A stretch of 64,000 nucleotides of DNA from Bacteroidota bacterium (GTDB lineage Bacteria; Bacteroidota; Ignavibacteria; UBA10030; UBA6906), in the NCBI GenBank assembly GCA_030835135.1, contig JAUQWO010000013.1, positions 29,694-93,693 on the forward strand, given 5' to 3'. A program made the translations under genes and the position numbers. Positions 33,657 through 42,011 of the stretch are shown here, piece by piece. Under the pieces are notes generated by a model. It was given only the letters and a program-made list of their open reading frames with translations, had not been told where the DNA came from and searched no databases. The stretch's first letter is position 1; every line of letters begins with the position of its first letter.

Positions 33657-35822
33657 TTACACCCGCCAGAGATACGACATCTTGAAGAAGAGCCCGCGCT
33701 GCATCTCATGGAACACCGGACTCTCGACGAATCGGTCCTGACGCCACTCCTGCTTCTCATACAGCGATCCGTACCCGAAATGGACGACCGTGCCGGGCAC
33801 GTACGTGAACGACGCCAGGAGATCGGTCAGAAGCTGCCGGCGGTACCGGTTGTACTCCACGACGCCGCGGAAGAACAGGAAGCGGTTCACCTGATAGGTC
33901 AACCGCCCGCGCATGATGGGATACTCGTACACACGGCTCCCATCCCGGTCACTGATGAGGTCACTGAAGGTCATCGACGCCCGCGCCTCGATGTTGTCGG
34001 TGGGCTGATAGATCACCTGGGCCGTTACCCTCCGCCCCCGTCCACCGAAAGGATCAGCGGAGTAGTAGATCGCCTTGCCGTCCGTATAACTCATGTTCCC
34101 CGATAGCTTCCTCGTCCACTGCCCACCGACAAAGATCAGGAACCCATCCGTTCTGAACCGCCGGCCGGCGAAGACTTCATTCGCAATGGCGTACTGCACG
34201 AACGTCTGCATGGTCCCACCCCATGCCACCTGCGCCGACAACGCATTGTATGTCTCCCACAAGGACGACGCCCGGTCGTGGGTCTGCACGGAGAACAGCT
34301 GGAAATCCACCCGCTGCACGATGGTCGAATCGGGATACCAGCGTGGCCGGATCAGACCCGAGTACATCCTCACGCCCGTCCGCGTGATATACCCGATGTC
34401 CGCACTGAATCCCTCCGCGATGTCCTTGACGGCCAGCCCGAGATCCAGATCGCGCGTCCCATACGCATACCGGATCCCGAGCGCATGCCCCTTCCCGATC
34501 CCGGAACGATGAGGGTCGCGCGTATCCGACCCGAGCGCGTGCATCTCCAGCATACTCCCCTCCGTCACCCGCTGCATCGCATCCACCCCGAAGAGCCGGC
34601 TGTGCTCGGCGTTCGTCTCCCGCGCCGCATAGATGCCACCCACATAACTGTCGCCCCGTAACGCCTGCTTGAAACGCAGCACCGGCACGGATGCGTAGGT
34701 GCCATGGAGCGCTGTCTCCGCGGGATCGATCTCATCCAACGCATACAACACCGCAAGCGTGCTCTTCGCCGCCAGCTTCCCGGAGAGCTTCACGCCCGCC
34801 AGCGGATCGACGATGGTGCGTGTATGCACGACGGATTGCACAGGATCCAGATCAGAAATGGCCGTCGCCCCGAGTGTGTAGATCTCGCTCCCTTCAAGGA
34901 AGAATGGCCTCTTCTCCGGAAAGAAGAGTCCGAAGCGGAGGTTCACATCCACCTGCCCGGCATCCGCCTCGATCTGACTGAAGTCCGGATTGTATGTGGC
35001 ATCGAGAATGAGGTCAGTGGTGATGCCGTACTTCCCCGTCAACGACAGGTCCCGCAACCGCTCCTGCACGCCGAGCGCGCCGCCACGGTTCTGGTACCGC
35101 TGACTGAACGTGAAGGCCGGAATGAACTCCAGCAACGTGGGCTGTTCGAGGCCCCGGTAGATCATCGGAGCGGTCTGCGTGACAAGCGCGAATCCCTTCG
35201 CAGGATCCATCGGCGGATGCGCGACCTGCTCCGACGTCCGGCTGATCCGGCGTTCGAAGTACACGGACATGGTCACGGAATCGGACCCGGCGAACCGCAG
35301 ACTCTTCAGCGGCAGCGCGACCTCGATGCTGTACCCCGACGAATCGATCGTCCCTCCACTCTCCCAGAGAAGATCGACACTGAAGTCCTCCTGGTTCGCG
35401 GCATACCTGCTGTCCATCTGGATCCCATGCGGGTTCACATAGAACGCATACAATGACTGCTGATCATTGAACGAATCCAGGTTGATGCAGATCCAATCGT
35501 CCGGACGGATGTTGTCCCTCCCTGTGACCGCCGCCTTGATCAGGTCCGGCCGGTCATCATCACACCGGAAAGCGAAGTAGAGATGCTCGGCGTCATACGC
35601 CATCAACGTCCGCGTGCGTTGCGGAACCTCCCGGCCGAAATCCGGAGTATACGTGCGGAAGACATCCACCTCCGCCGCGTTCCTCCAGACCCCATCATTC
35701 AACACTCCATCGATCGCCGGGGGCGTGTCTGCAATGCGTGTCGGGTGCAAGGGCTCACGGGTGATGGCTCCGGCCAGGGAGACACATGCCAGGAGAACGA
35801 GAATGATCGGGGTCTGTCGCAT
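33657..35822 (-). CDS. DUF5916 outer-membrane-like protein with N-terminal CBM9-like domain
   Basis: The protein has 721 residues from the ATG at 35822 (MRQTPIILVLLACVSLAGA signal). The first 200 residues form a carbohydrate-binding-module-9-like beta sandwich starting HPTRIADTPPAIDGVLNDGVW. The rest is a predicted beta-barrel of the DUF5916 family, containing PEKRPFFLEGSEIY and TYNPDFSQIEADAGQV and ending with an aromatic residue pattern (MSYLWRV) typical of outer-membrane proteins. The family is widespread in Bacteroidota and lacks an assigned substrate. It is divergent from the M3 peptidase gene. Confidence 0.82.
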   Translation of the reverse strand: MRQTPIILVLLACVSLAGAITREPLHPTRIADTPPAIDGVLNDGVWRNAAEVDVFRTYTPDFGREVPQRTRTLMAYDAEHLYFAFRCDDDRPDLIKAAVTGRDNIRPDDWICINLDSFNDQQSLYAFYVNPHGIQMDSRYAANQEDFSVDLLWESGGTIDSSGYSIEVALPLKSLRFAGSDSVTMSVYFERRISRTSEQVAHPPMDPAKGFALVTQTAPMIYRGLEQPTLLEFIPAFTFSQRYQNRGGALGVQERLRDLSLTGKYGITTDLILDATYNPDFSQIEADAGQVDVNLRFGLFFPEKRPFFLEGSEIYTLGATAISDLDPVQSVVHTRTIVDPLAGVKLSGKLAAKSTLAVLYALDEIDPAETALHGTYASVPVLRFKQALRGDSYVGGIYAARETNAEHSRLFGVDAMQRVTEGSMLEMHALGSDTRDPHRSGIGKGHALGIRYAYGTRDLDLGLAVKDIAEGFSADIGYITRTGVRMYSGLIRPRWYPDSTIVQRVDFQLFSVQTHDRASSLWETYNALSAQVAWGGTMQTFVQYAIANEVFAGRRFRTDGFLIFVGGQWTRKLSGNMSYTDGKAIYYSADPFGGRGRRVTAQVIYQPTDNIEARASMTFSDLISDRDGSRVYEYPIMRGRLTYQVNRFLFFRGVVEYNRYRRQLLTDLLASFTYVPGTVVHFGYGSLYEKQEWRQDRFVESPVFHEMQRGLFFKMSYLWRV

Positions 35823-36045
35823 AGAGCTCCGGATTGCATGGTGTGCGGTGACCCAACATAGCTGTTCCGGCACCGATCCTCAATCGCTCTGCGACAGAGA
35901 CTCACGTGACAGCGATGGGTCGCCATCCGGCGGGACAGACGGGAGGAAAACCACAGGGCCGGACCGGGATGAGGTTATGAAGAAAATGCCGTATATTCCT
36001 TTACTGACCATCGCTGCACCATCGTCCCATGATCGGAGTCCACCT

Positions 36046-38136
36046 ATGCACCACCTGTCAGCCGCCCTCTTGCTCGTCTGCCTGCTGCCACTCGTCGCCA
36101 TCGCAGGAACCGACACCAACCCGTTCCTTGCGCCGTACGGGACCCCGTTCGACACGCCCCCGTTCGACAGGATCAAGCCCGGGCACTTCCTCCCCGCGAT
36201 CCAGAAGGGCATGGCCGACCACAAGGCGGAGATCCGCGCGATCACGATGGTCCGTTCCACACCCACGTTCGAGAATACGATCGTGGCGTACGACCGGAGT
36301 GGCGATCTGCTGGGCCGGGTGACCGGCGTATTCGGTGCGCTGCGCGGTGCGATCACGACGGACCAGCTGGACAGCATCGCCAACATCACCACGCCGATGC
36401 TGACCACTCATCGCAACGACATCGCCCTCGATGAACAGCTCTTCCAGCGGGTCAAGTCCGTGTACGACCGCCGCGCCACATTGCAGCTGACGCCAGCGCA
36501 GGCGATGCTCCTGGACAACACGTACAAGAATTTCGTCCGCAACGGCGCGAACCTCGATCCAGAAGCAAAGAAACGCCTCCGCGCTCTGAACGACGAACTC
36601 TCCATGCTCTCTCTGAAGTTCAATCAGAACCTGCTCAGAGAGACCAACGGCTACCGGATGATCGTCGACAGGAAGGAAGACCTCGAGGGACTCCCGCCTG
36701 CCGTGATCGCTGCCGCAGCAGCCGCCGCAACAAAAGCCGGGCAACCCGGGAAGTGGGCGTTCACGCTCCAGAAGCCAAGCTGGATCCCCTTCCTGCAATA
36801 TGCCACGAACCGCGCGCTCCGCGAAAAGCTGTACACGGCCTATTGCAGCCGGGGCGACAACGGGAATGCCTCAGACAACAAACTGATCCTCGCACGCATC
36901 GCGGCCCTCCGGGCAGCCCGTGCCCGGCTCCTGGGATACAAGACCCATGCAGAGTATGTCCTCGAAGAGAATATGGCGAAGACCCCGGGCACGGTCTATG
37001 ACTTCCTCGAAAAGTTGTGGAAGCCCGCACTGGCCCGCGCAACGAAGGAGCGTGACGCGATGCAGGCCATGATCCGTGCAGAAGGCAAGGACTTCCCCGT
37101 GGCCTCATGGGACTGGTGGTACTATGCAGAGAAGATCAAGAAAGCAGAGTACGATCTGGATGAAGAAGCCCTCCGTCCGTACTTCAGAATGGAGAACGTG
37201 CGCCGCGGCGCCTTCGAGGTCGCTTCCCGCCTGTACGGACTGCAGTTCATCGAACGCAAGGACATCCCGCGCTACGCCGATGATGTCCAGGTCTTCGAAG
37301 TGAAGGAGGCCGATGGCTCCCACCTCGGTGTGATCTATACGGACTACTTCCTCCGCGGCGGCAAACGCCCCGGCGCATGGATGGGCTCCTTCCGCTCCTA
37401 CAGCGTGGAAGGCGAAACGGTCCATACACCGGTCGTCTACAATGTCGGGAACTTCACCGGCCCGGCGGACGGCAAGCCCGCCCTGCTCAGCCTCGAAGAG
37501 GTCGAAACCCTCTTCCATGAATTCGGGCACGCCCTGTTCGGACTCCTCTCGCGGCGTCCCTATGACAACCTGAGCCTCCCGCGTGACGGTATCGAACTCC
37601 CATCGCAGGTGATGGAAAACTGGGCCATGCACCCCGATGTCCTCCGGTCGTACGCGCGCCACTATCAGACCGATGCACCCATCCCGGAAGACCTGATCAC
37701 GAAGATCGAAAAGAGCGGGACGTTCAATCAGGGATTTGCAACGGTCGAGTATCTCGCCGCATCGATCCTGGACCTCGACTGGCACACGCTGACGGACACG
37801 ACCGCGCGGAATGCAACGGCGTTCGAGAACGCCACCTTCACGCGCCTGGGAATGATCCCCGAGATCGTTGCACGGTACCGCAGCCCCTACTTCGCTCACA
37901 TCTTCAGCGGTGGGTATAGCGCGGGGTACTATAGCTACATCTGGGCCGAAGTGCTGGACGCCGACGCGTTCGAAGCTTTCAAAGAGAAGGGACTGTTCGA
38001 CAAAGCAACCGCCGATGCGTTCCGGAGGAACATCCTCGAGCAGGGCGGCACCGCGGACCCGATGACGCTGTACGAACGGTTCCGAGGGAAGAAACCGGAG
38101 ATCACCCCTCTGCTGCGGAAACGCGGACTCCAGTGA
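36046..38136 (+). CDS. dcp: Secreted M3 family oligopeptidase (Dcp-like)
   Basis: The protein has 696 residues from the ATG at 36046, which begins a signal peptide (MHHLSAALLLVCLLPLVAIAG); the upstream frame is not coding. The zinc motif HEFGH occupies His491, Glu492 and His495, with the third ligand expected in the following ELPSQVMENWAMHP segment. The helical prolate fold matches peptidyl-dipeptidase Dcp and oligopeptidase A. It should trim short peptides in the periplasm. The length agrees with the family. Confidence 0.93.
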   Translation: MHHLSAALLLVCLLPLVAIAGTDTNPFLAPYGTPFDTPPFDRIKPGHFLPAIQKGMADHKAEIRAITMVRSTPTFENTIVAYDRSGDLLGRVTGVFGALRGAITTDQLDSIANITTPMLTTHRNDIALDEQLFQRVKSVYDRRATLQLTPAQAMLLDNTYKNFVRNGANLDPEAKKRLRALNDELSMLSLKFNQNLLRETNGYRMIVDRKEDLEGLPPAVIAAAAAAATKAGQPGKWAFTLQKPSWIPFLQYATNRALREKLYTAYCSRGDNGNASDNKLILARIAALRAARARLLGYKTHAEYVLEENMAKTPGTVYDFLEKLWKPALARATKERDAMQAMIRAEGKDFPVASWDWWYYAEKIKKAEYDLDEEALRPYFRMENVRRGAFEVASRLYGLQFIERKDIPRYADDVQVFEVKEADGSHLGVIYTDYFLRGGKRPGAWMGSFRSYSVEGETVHTPVVYNVGNFTGPADGKPALLSLEEVETLFHEFGHALFGLLSRRPYDNLSLPRDGIELPSQVMENWAMHPDVLRSYARHYQTDAPIPEDLITKIEKSGTFNQGFATVEYLAASILDLDWHTLTDTTARNATAFENATFTRLGMIPEIVARYRSPYFAHIFSGGYSAGYYSYIWAEVLDADAFEAFKEKGLFDKATADAFRRNILEQGGTADPMTLYERFRGKKPEITPLLRKRGLQ

Positions 38137-38356
38137 GCACCGTTCGTTCCATCGGGACGCAGGCATGGGCCTGAGCACCTTCGGCATCTATCCCGGCCGT
38201 ACTTGCGACCCGGTGGGCGGACTCGTACCGGTACCCTGCATCGAGCACAACGCGGTGGGGTACACATATCGTCTCTTTCGATCCGGTCATCGCAACGATG
38301 CGTCAGACCGGACCCGATATGAAGAGCACCTGCAATGAGACCTCTCTCGATCGGTA

Positions 38357-38386
38357 GGCGGTCAACGTCATGGAATGCTGACCGCC
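38357..38386 (-). terminator. Hairpin downstream of the transglutaminase gene
   Basis: GGCGGTCA and TGACCGCC are perfect arms around a 14-base loop, 16 bp after the stop of the minus-strand gene. No U-tract. Confidence 0.4.
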
Positions 38387-38402
38387 ATCCGTCCGCTCTT
38401 CA

Positions 38403-39755
38403 TCAGGCGCTCTTCCGGCGCGACCGCCAGCGGAAGACCAGCCAGAGGATGAGCGAGCCCACCATCCCGAAGAACAACCCCTGCCGCAGAGAGTAGGTGT
38501 CCTTCCCTTCCGTGGGATACAGCGAGTATGCGAGCTGCGGCCGGAACAGGTACCGCTCGAGATTCCCCATCAGGAATGCCCGGTCCCTGGCGAACCCGGT
38601 GTAGATCTCCCGCACATCCTCCACGTTCGGCGGACGGCGGTACTTGAAGATCGAATGCGCGGTGAATTCGCTCCGCACTTCGGCGTTGCATTGGGAGAAC
38701 GGGAGAGTGACGATCGTATCGGCGTACGGCAGATTCAGACGGGCCGGCCATTCCCAATCCATGTACACGCGAGTGAAGGTGCTGTCCCACGCCCCGAGCT
38801 GGTTCAGGTGGAAGAGCTCCGCGGTGTTCAAAACCCTGCCCTGCCGGTCCGTGATGTAGATCTGCGCATGGGAGAGGTCTACGAACGCCCACCGGTTCTG
38901 CTCCTTGATCCACGACTCGGCGAACGCGTGACCGGTGTACACGATCGTGTTGTCCTGCGTACGCGCACCGAAGACGAACCGCGTGGGGATGCCGGCACGG
39001 TTGGCCCAGTACACATACAACTGCGCATGCTGCGTGCACCACCCCTTGCCGGTGCCGTACGCCATGTCATTGTACAGCACCCACGGATTCATCCAGCGCT
39101 CGTCGTCCTTCGGCACGCCCCGGGCATTCGTGAGTTTGATGCGCAGGTAACGCGTCACCTTCTCCATCCGCGTGAAGGTCGGGTCGCCGTCCCGCACGCC
39201 CACCTCGTTTGCCAGGATCGCCGCCGTCGAATCCAGCCCCTCCTTTCCAACATAGGCATAGTCATCGACCCAATCGGCAAGAGAGAACTGCTCGAACTCC
39301 CCGCATGGAACATTCGAGCGCACAATATACACATCGGTGTGCTTCATCCCGAGGGAACCATAGAACTCCTTCGAATAGAAGCGCGTGGAGATCTCGAGCG
39401 GCGGACAGACACCTTCCGGCACCGGGTCCAGACGGTAGGTGTTCAGTACACTGAACGTTGTGTCGATCTGAAATGTGGGCTCGCTCCCGAACGCGGACTG
39501 GGTCGTGGTCCCGTTCGTGGTGACCTTCCACTCCTTCACCTCACGGGCCAGCGAGAGATGCAATTGCAGCCGGTCACGGTCCACCACGGTCCACGATGTG
39601 ATCGTCGGGACATCGGACGGATAGTACAATGTCGCGTAGCTCGTCGGGAAGAAGGACGACTCCCACTCCCGCTCGAGAAAGACATACACGTTCAGGATGA
39701 TGAAGATGAGGGTCAGGAGACCAAAGAGCTTCGATGCGAAGGATGTCCGTTTCAT
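38403..39755 (-). CDS. Membrane-anchored transglutaminase-like protein
   Basis: The 450-residue protein has an N-terminal helix (10-27) and a C-terminal helix (about 425-443) flanking a papain-like transglutaminase core. The core has Cys240 in GKGWCTQH, His276 in YTGHAFAESW and Asp293 in FVDLS. The domain should lie outside the cytoplasm. Such proteins are cysteine proteases or peptide-linking enzymes, and the substrate is unknown. The catalytic triad is intact. It is divergent from yjbQ and may share its regulatory region. Confidence 0.82.
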   Translation of the reverse strand: MKRTSFASKLFGLLTLIFIILNVYVFLEREWESSFFPTSYATLYYPSDVPTITSWTVVDRDRLQLHLSLAREVKEWKVTTNGTTTQSAFGSEPTFQIDTTFSVLNTYRLDPVPEGVCPPLEISTRFYSKEFYGSLGMKHTDVYIVRSNVPCGEFEQFSLADWVDDYAYVGKEGLDSTAAILANEVGVRDGDPTFTRMEKVTRYLRIKLTNARGVPKDDERWMNPWVLYNDMAYGTGKGWCTQHAQLYVYWANRAGIPTRFVFGARTQDNTIVYTGHAFAESWIKEQNRWAFVDLSHAQIYITDRQGRVLNTAELFHLNQLGAWDSTFTRVYMDWEWPARLNLPYADTIVTLPFSQCNAEVRSEFTAHSIFKYRRPPNVEDVREIYTGFARDRAFLMGNLERYLFRPQLAYSLYPTEGKDTYSLRQGLFFGMVGSLILWLVFRWRSRRKSA

Positions 39756-39866
39756 GGATGCCGCCGGGAACGTGGAGGTTGAAGGGGTCTGTTGCGCGCA
39801 ACGCGCGGAATGCTGCAGGCATGGTCAGGTTTTTTCCACACATAAGCAATGGAACAACGTTTCATG

Positions 39867-39893
39867 GGTGGAAATCGCGCTTGACATTCCACC
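39867..39893. promoter_or_regulatory. Inverted repeat over the yjbQ -35 box
   Basis: GGTGGAA and TTCCACC are perfect 7-bp arms separated by 13 bp and cover the -35 hexamer TTGACA. The placement suggests a repressor operator. Confidence 0.45.
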
Positions 39894-39909
39894 GGCGGAC
39901 CGGGATATT
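39881..39909 (+). promoter_or_regulatory. Promoter of yjbQ
   Basis: TTGACA (consensus -35) and GATATT are separated by 17 bp and end 45 bp before the ATG at 39955. Confidence 0.6.
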
Positions 39910-39954
39910 CGGGTACACACCGGCACCCAGCGCCGGTCCACCATCGGAGCCATC

Positions 39955-40377
39955 ATGCCCTGGACCCAGAAGACCATCACATTGAAAAGCCGCCCGCGCG
40001 GTTTTCATCTCGTCACGGGCGAGATCCTTGCTGCTCTCCCCGAGCTGGCAGCCATTCATACCGGCCTGCTTCACCTCTTCATCCAACATACCTCGGCCTC
40101 GCTCACGGTCAACGAGAATGCCGACCCCGATGTCCGGAAGGATATGGAGGAACATCTCCGCCGTCTGATGCCGGACAGTGCACCTCACTATCTGCACGAC
40201 GCCGAAGGACCCGACGACATGCCCGCCCACCTCAAATCCTCCGTCCTGGGGTGCGGCCTCACGATCCCCGTGACTGACGGACGACTGAATATGGGGATCT
40301 GGCAGGGTATCTACCTCGGCGAACACCGGAACGATGCGCGCGGCAGACACATCGTTGCCACAATAATGGGAGATTGA
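39955..40377 (+). CDS. yjbQ: YjbQ family (UPF0047) protein
   Basis: The protein has 140 residues from the ATG at 39955. It has the family motifs HTGLLHLFIQHTSASLTVNENADP and DDMPAHLKSSVLGCGLTIPV, and ends GIWQGIYLGEHR. These contain the conserved His, Asn and Glu residues of a small beta-rich trimeric fold. Some members have thiamine phosphate synthase activity in vitro, but the physiological role is unsettled. The frame upstream to 39697 is not homologous. Confidence 0.92.
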   Translation: MPWTQKTITLKSRPRGFHLVTGEILAALPELAAIHTGLLHLFIQHTSASLTVNENADPDVRKDMEEHLRRLMPDSAPHYLHDAEGPDDMPAHLKSSVLGCGLTIPVTDGRLNMGIWQGIYLGEHRNDARGRHIVATIMGD

Positions 40378-40387
40378 TGGGTTTTCC

Positions 40388-40416
40388 TTGCAATTGGTGT
40401 GGCGAGACTGTATAAT
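40388..40416 (+). promoter_or_regulatory. Strong promoter of the multihaem cytochrome gene
   Basis: TTGCAA-N17-TATAAT, with a perfect -10 hexamer, ends 77 bp before the ATG at 40493. Best promoter match in the window. Confidence 0.7.
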
Positions 40417-40492
40417 TACTCAACAGGTCCGCCGACCACCCCCCTGATCCCGGCGGTCATGTATTCCCTCATTTGTCTCCACAGGAGGACCC

Positions 40493-41995
40493 ATGAACCG
40501 CCCATTATTGCACAGGTGTCTCTATTCCATTGTCGCCATCTCCCTTCTTCTCCCCCCGACCGCGCGTGCGCAGGACTACGTCCTGATCGGATGGAGCGAG
40601 TCGGGCATGCATTGCATCAACAAAGACTTTTCTAAAATGGCGTTGATGCCTCCGGGTAACACCCTGCGGGCTCAATTGATCTATCGTGTTCCCCAGGGTC
40701 TCCCCCAGGCGGTCACGACCGGCTTCACGATCGAGTACTCCATCCCGAATAATACCACCTCCGTCACCAAGACGAATTTCTGGACCTACGCGAAGACGTT
40801 GTTCGGTCTGGCTCAGGACCTTCCACCTGATGTCGGATTGTCCGGCAAGGGGCTCGCCGGCACCATGGACACGTCGGGCAACAGCTTCGTCGTCGCCGGG
40901 ATACCGGTCATGCCCTATGCCGACTCCAACACGACAAAACTGAGCCCCTACCAGCTTGCGCATCTCGTCGCAAAGGAGACCGCCACCGGGAACGTGCTGG
41001 CAACCACGGATATCGTCATCCCCGTCAGCAACGAGGTCGGGTGCGCCCAATCGGGCTGCCACAGCTCCGAGGCCGATGTCCTCAATGACCATGAAGGCGT
41101 GACCGGATTCAACAAGTCCGGACCGGTCCTGTGCGGCAAGTGCCATGCCTCCGCCGGCGCCGGCCTCCCCGGCAACGGAAGCGCGGTGTCGCTTTCCATG
41201 GCGGTCCACAACAAGCACAAGAATCGCGTGGGCACGGCAACATCGATCACCGCCTGCTACAAGTGCCATCCCGGACCGACGACACAGTGCCTGCGTGACG
41301 TGATGTCGACCGATCCCGTCAAGCCGATGATCTGCCAGGACTGCCACGGAACTATGGCCACGCTCGTCACCTCGATGACGAATGGCCGCAGACCCTGGGT
41401 GGATGAACCAACCTGCGGCGACTCCACCTGCCACGGAAGCAATTTTGCCGAGGAGGCCGGAAAGCTGTTCAGAGAATCGCGTGGACACGGCAAACTCTAC
41501 TGCTCGACCTGCCATGGAAGCCCGCACGCGATCCTTCCGTCACGCGAACCGAACGACAACCAGCAGAGCATTCGCCTGCAGGGAACCGCGGCGCCGATGC
41601 GCGATTGCCGCGTCTGCCACGCACTCGTGATCCCGGTCTTCGGCCCTCACGGGATCGGCTTCGATCCCACCACCGTCCGGGACGACGGCGTGCCGGCACA
41701 GAATGCCCTGGCACAGAATTACCCGAACCCATTCAACCCTTCCACCTCGGTCCGGTTCTCGCTTGCACACCCGGGGTTCGTCTCGCTCCAGGTCTTTGAT
41801 CACCTGGGCAGAAAAGTGCGCACGATCGCACAAGATGTCCGCGATGCCGGCAACTGGACCGAAGAATGGCGCGGAGATGACGACGGCGGCCACGCAGTGG
41901 CCAGTGGCGTGTACTTCTGCAGGTTGGCGGTGACAGGGATGGATGGTGCCGCAGGTGGCTATACATCCACCATCAAGATGCTGCTTGTCCGCTGA
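40493..41995 (+). CDS. Secreted multihaem c-type cytochrome with type IX sorting tail
   Basis: The 500-residue protein has a signal peptide (to about ARAQ, 27). Seven potential haem-binding motifs lie at CAQSGCH (184-190), CGKCH (214-218), CYKCH (255-259), CQDCH (281-285), CGDSTCH (308-314), CSTCH (337-341) and CRVCH (372-376); two are the longer C-x4-CH form. A type A sorting domain starts YPNPFNPST (410-418) and runs to the end. The first 170 residues form an unrecognised domain with no haem motif. It may carry electrons outside the outer membrane; that is inference. Haem attachment at the x4 motifs is not certain. Confidence 0.82.
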   Translation: MNRPLLHRCLYSIVAISLLLPPTARAQDYVLIGWSESGMHCINKDFSKMALMPPGNTLRAQLIYRVPQGLPQAVTTGFTIEYSIPNNTTSVTKTNFWTYAKTLFGLAQDLPPDVGLSGKGLAGTMDTSGNSFVVAGIPVMPYADSNTTKLSPYQLAHLVAKETATGNVLATTDIVIPVSNEVGCAQSGCHSSEADVLNDHEGVTGFNKSGPVLCGKCHASAGAGLPGNGSAVSLSMAVHNKHKNRVGTATSITACYKCHPGPTTQCLRDVMSTDPVKPMICQDCHGTMATLVTSMTNGRRPWVDEPTCGDSTCHGSNFAEEAGKLFRESRGHGKLYCSTCHGSPHAILPSREPNDNQQSIRLQGTAAPMRDCRVCHALVIPVFGPHGIGFDPTTVRDDGVPAQNALAQNYPNPFNPSTSVRFSLAHPGFVSLQVFDHLGRKVRTIAQDVRDAGNWTEEWRGDDDGGHAVASGVYFCRLAVTGMDGAAGGYTSTIKMLLVR

Positions 41996-42011
41996 CCGTG
42001 AACCGGTCAGC
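41991..42011. terminator. Palindrome containing the stop codons of both convergent genes
   Basis: GCTGACCG and CGGTCAGC are perfect arms around TGAAC. The left arm contains the cytochrome stop (41993-41995); the right arm contains the histidine kinase stop on the other strand (42007-42009). Confidence 0.6.
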
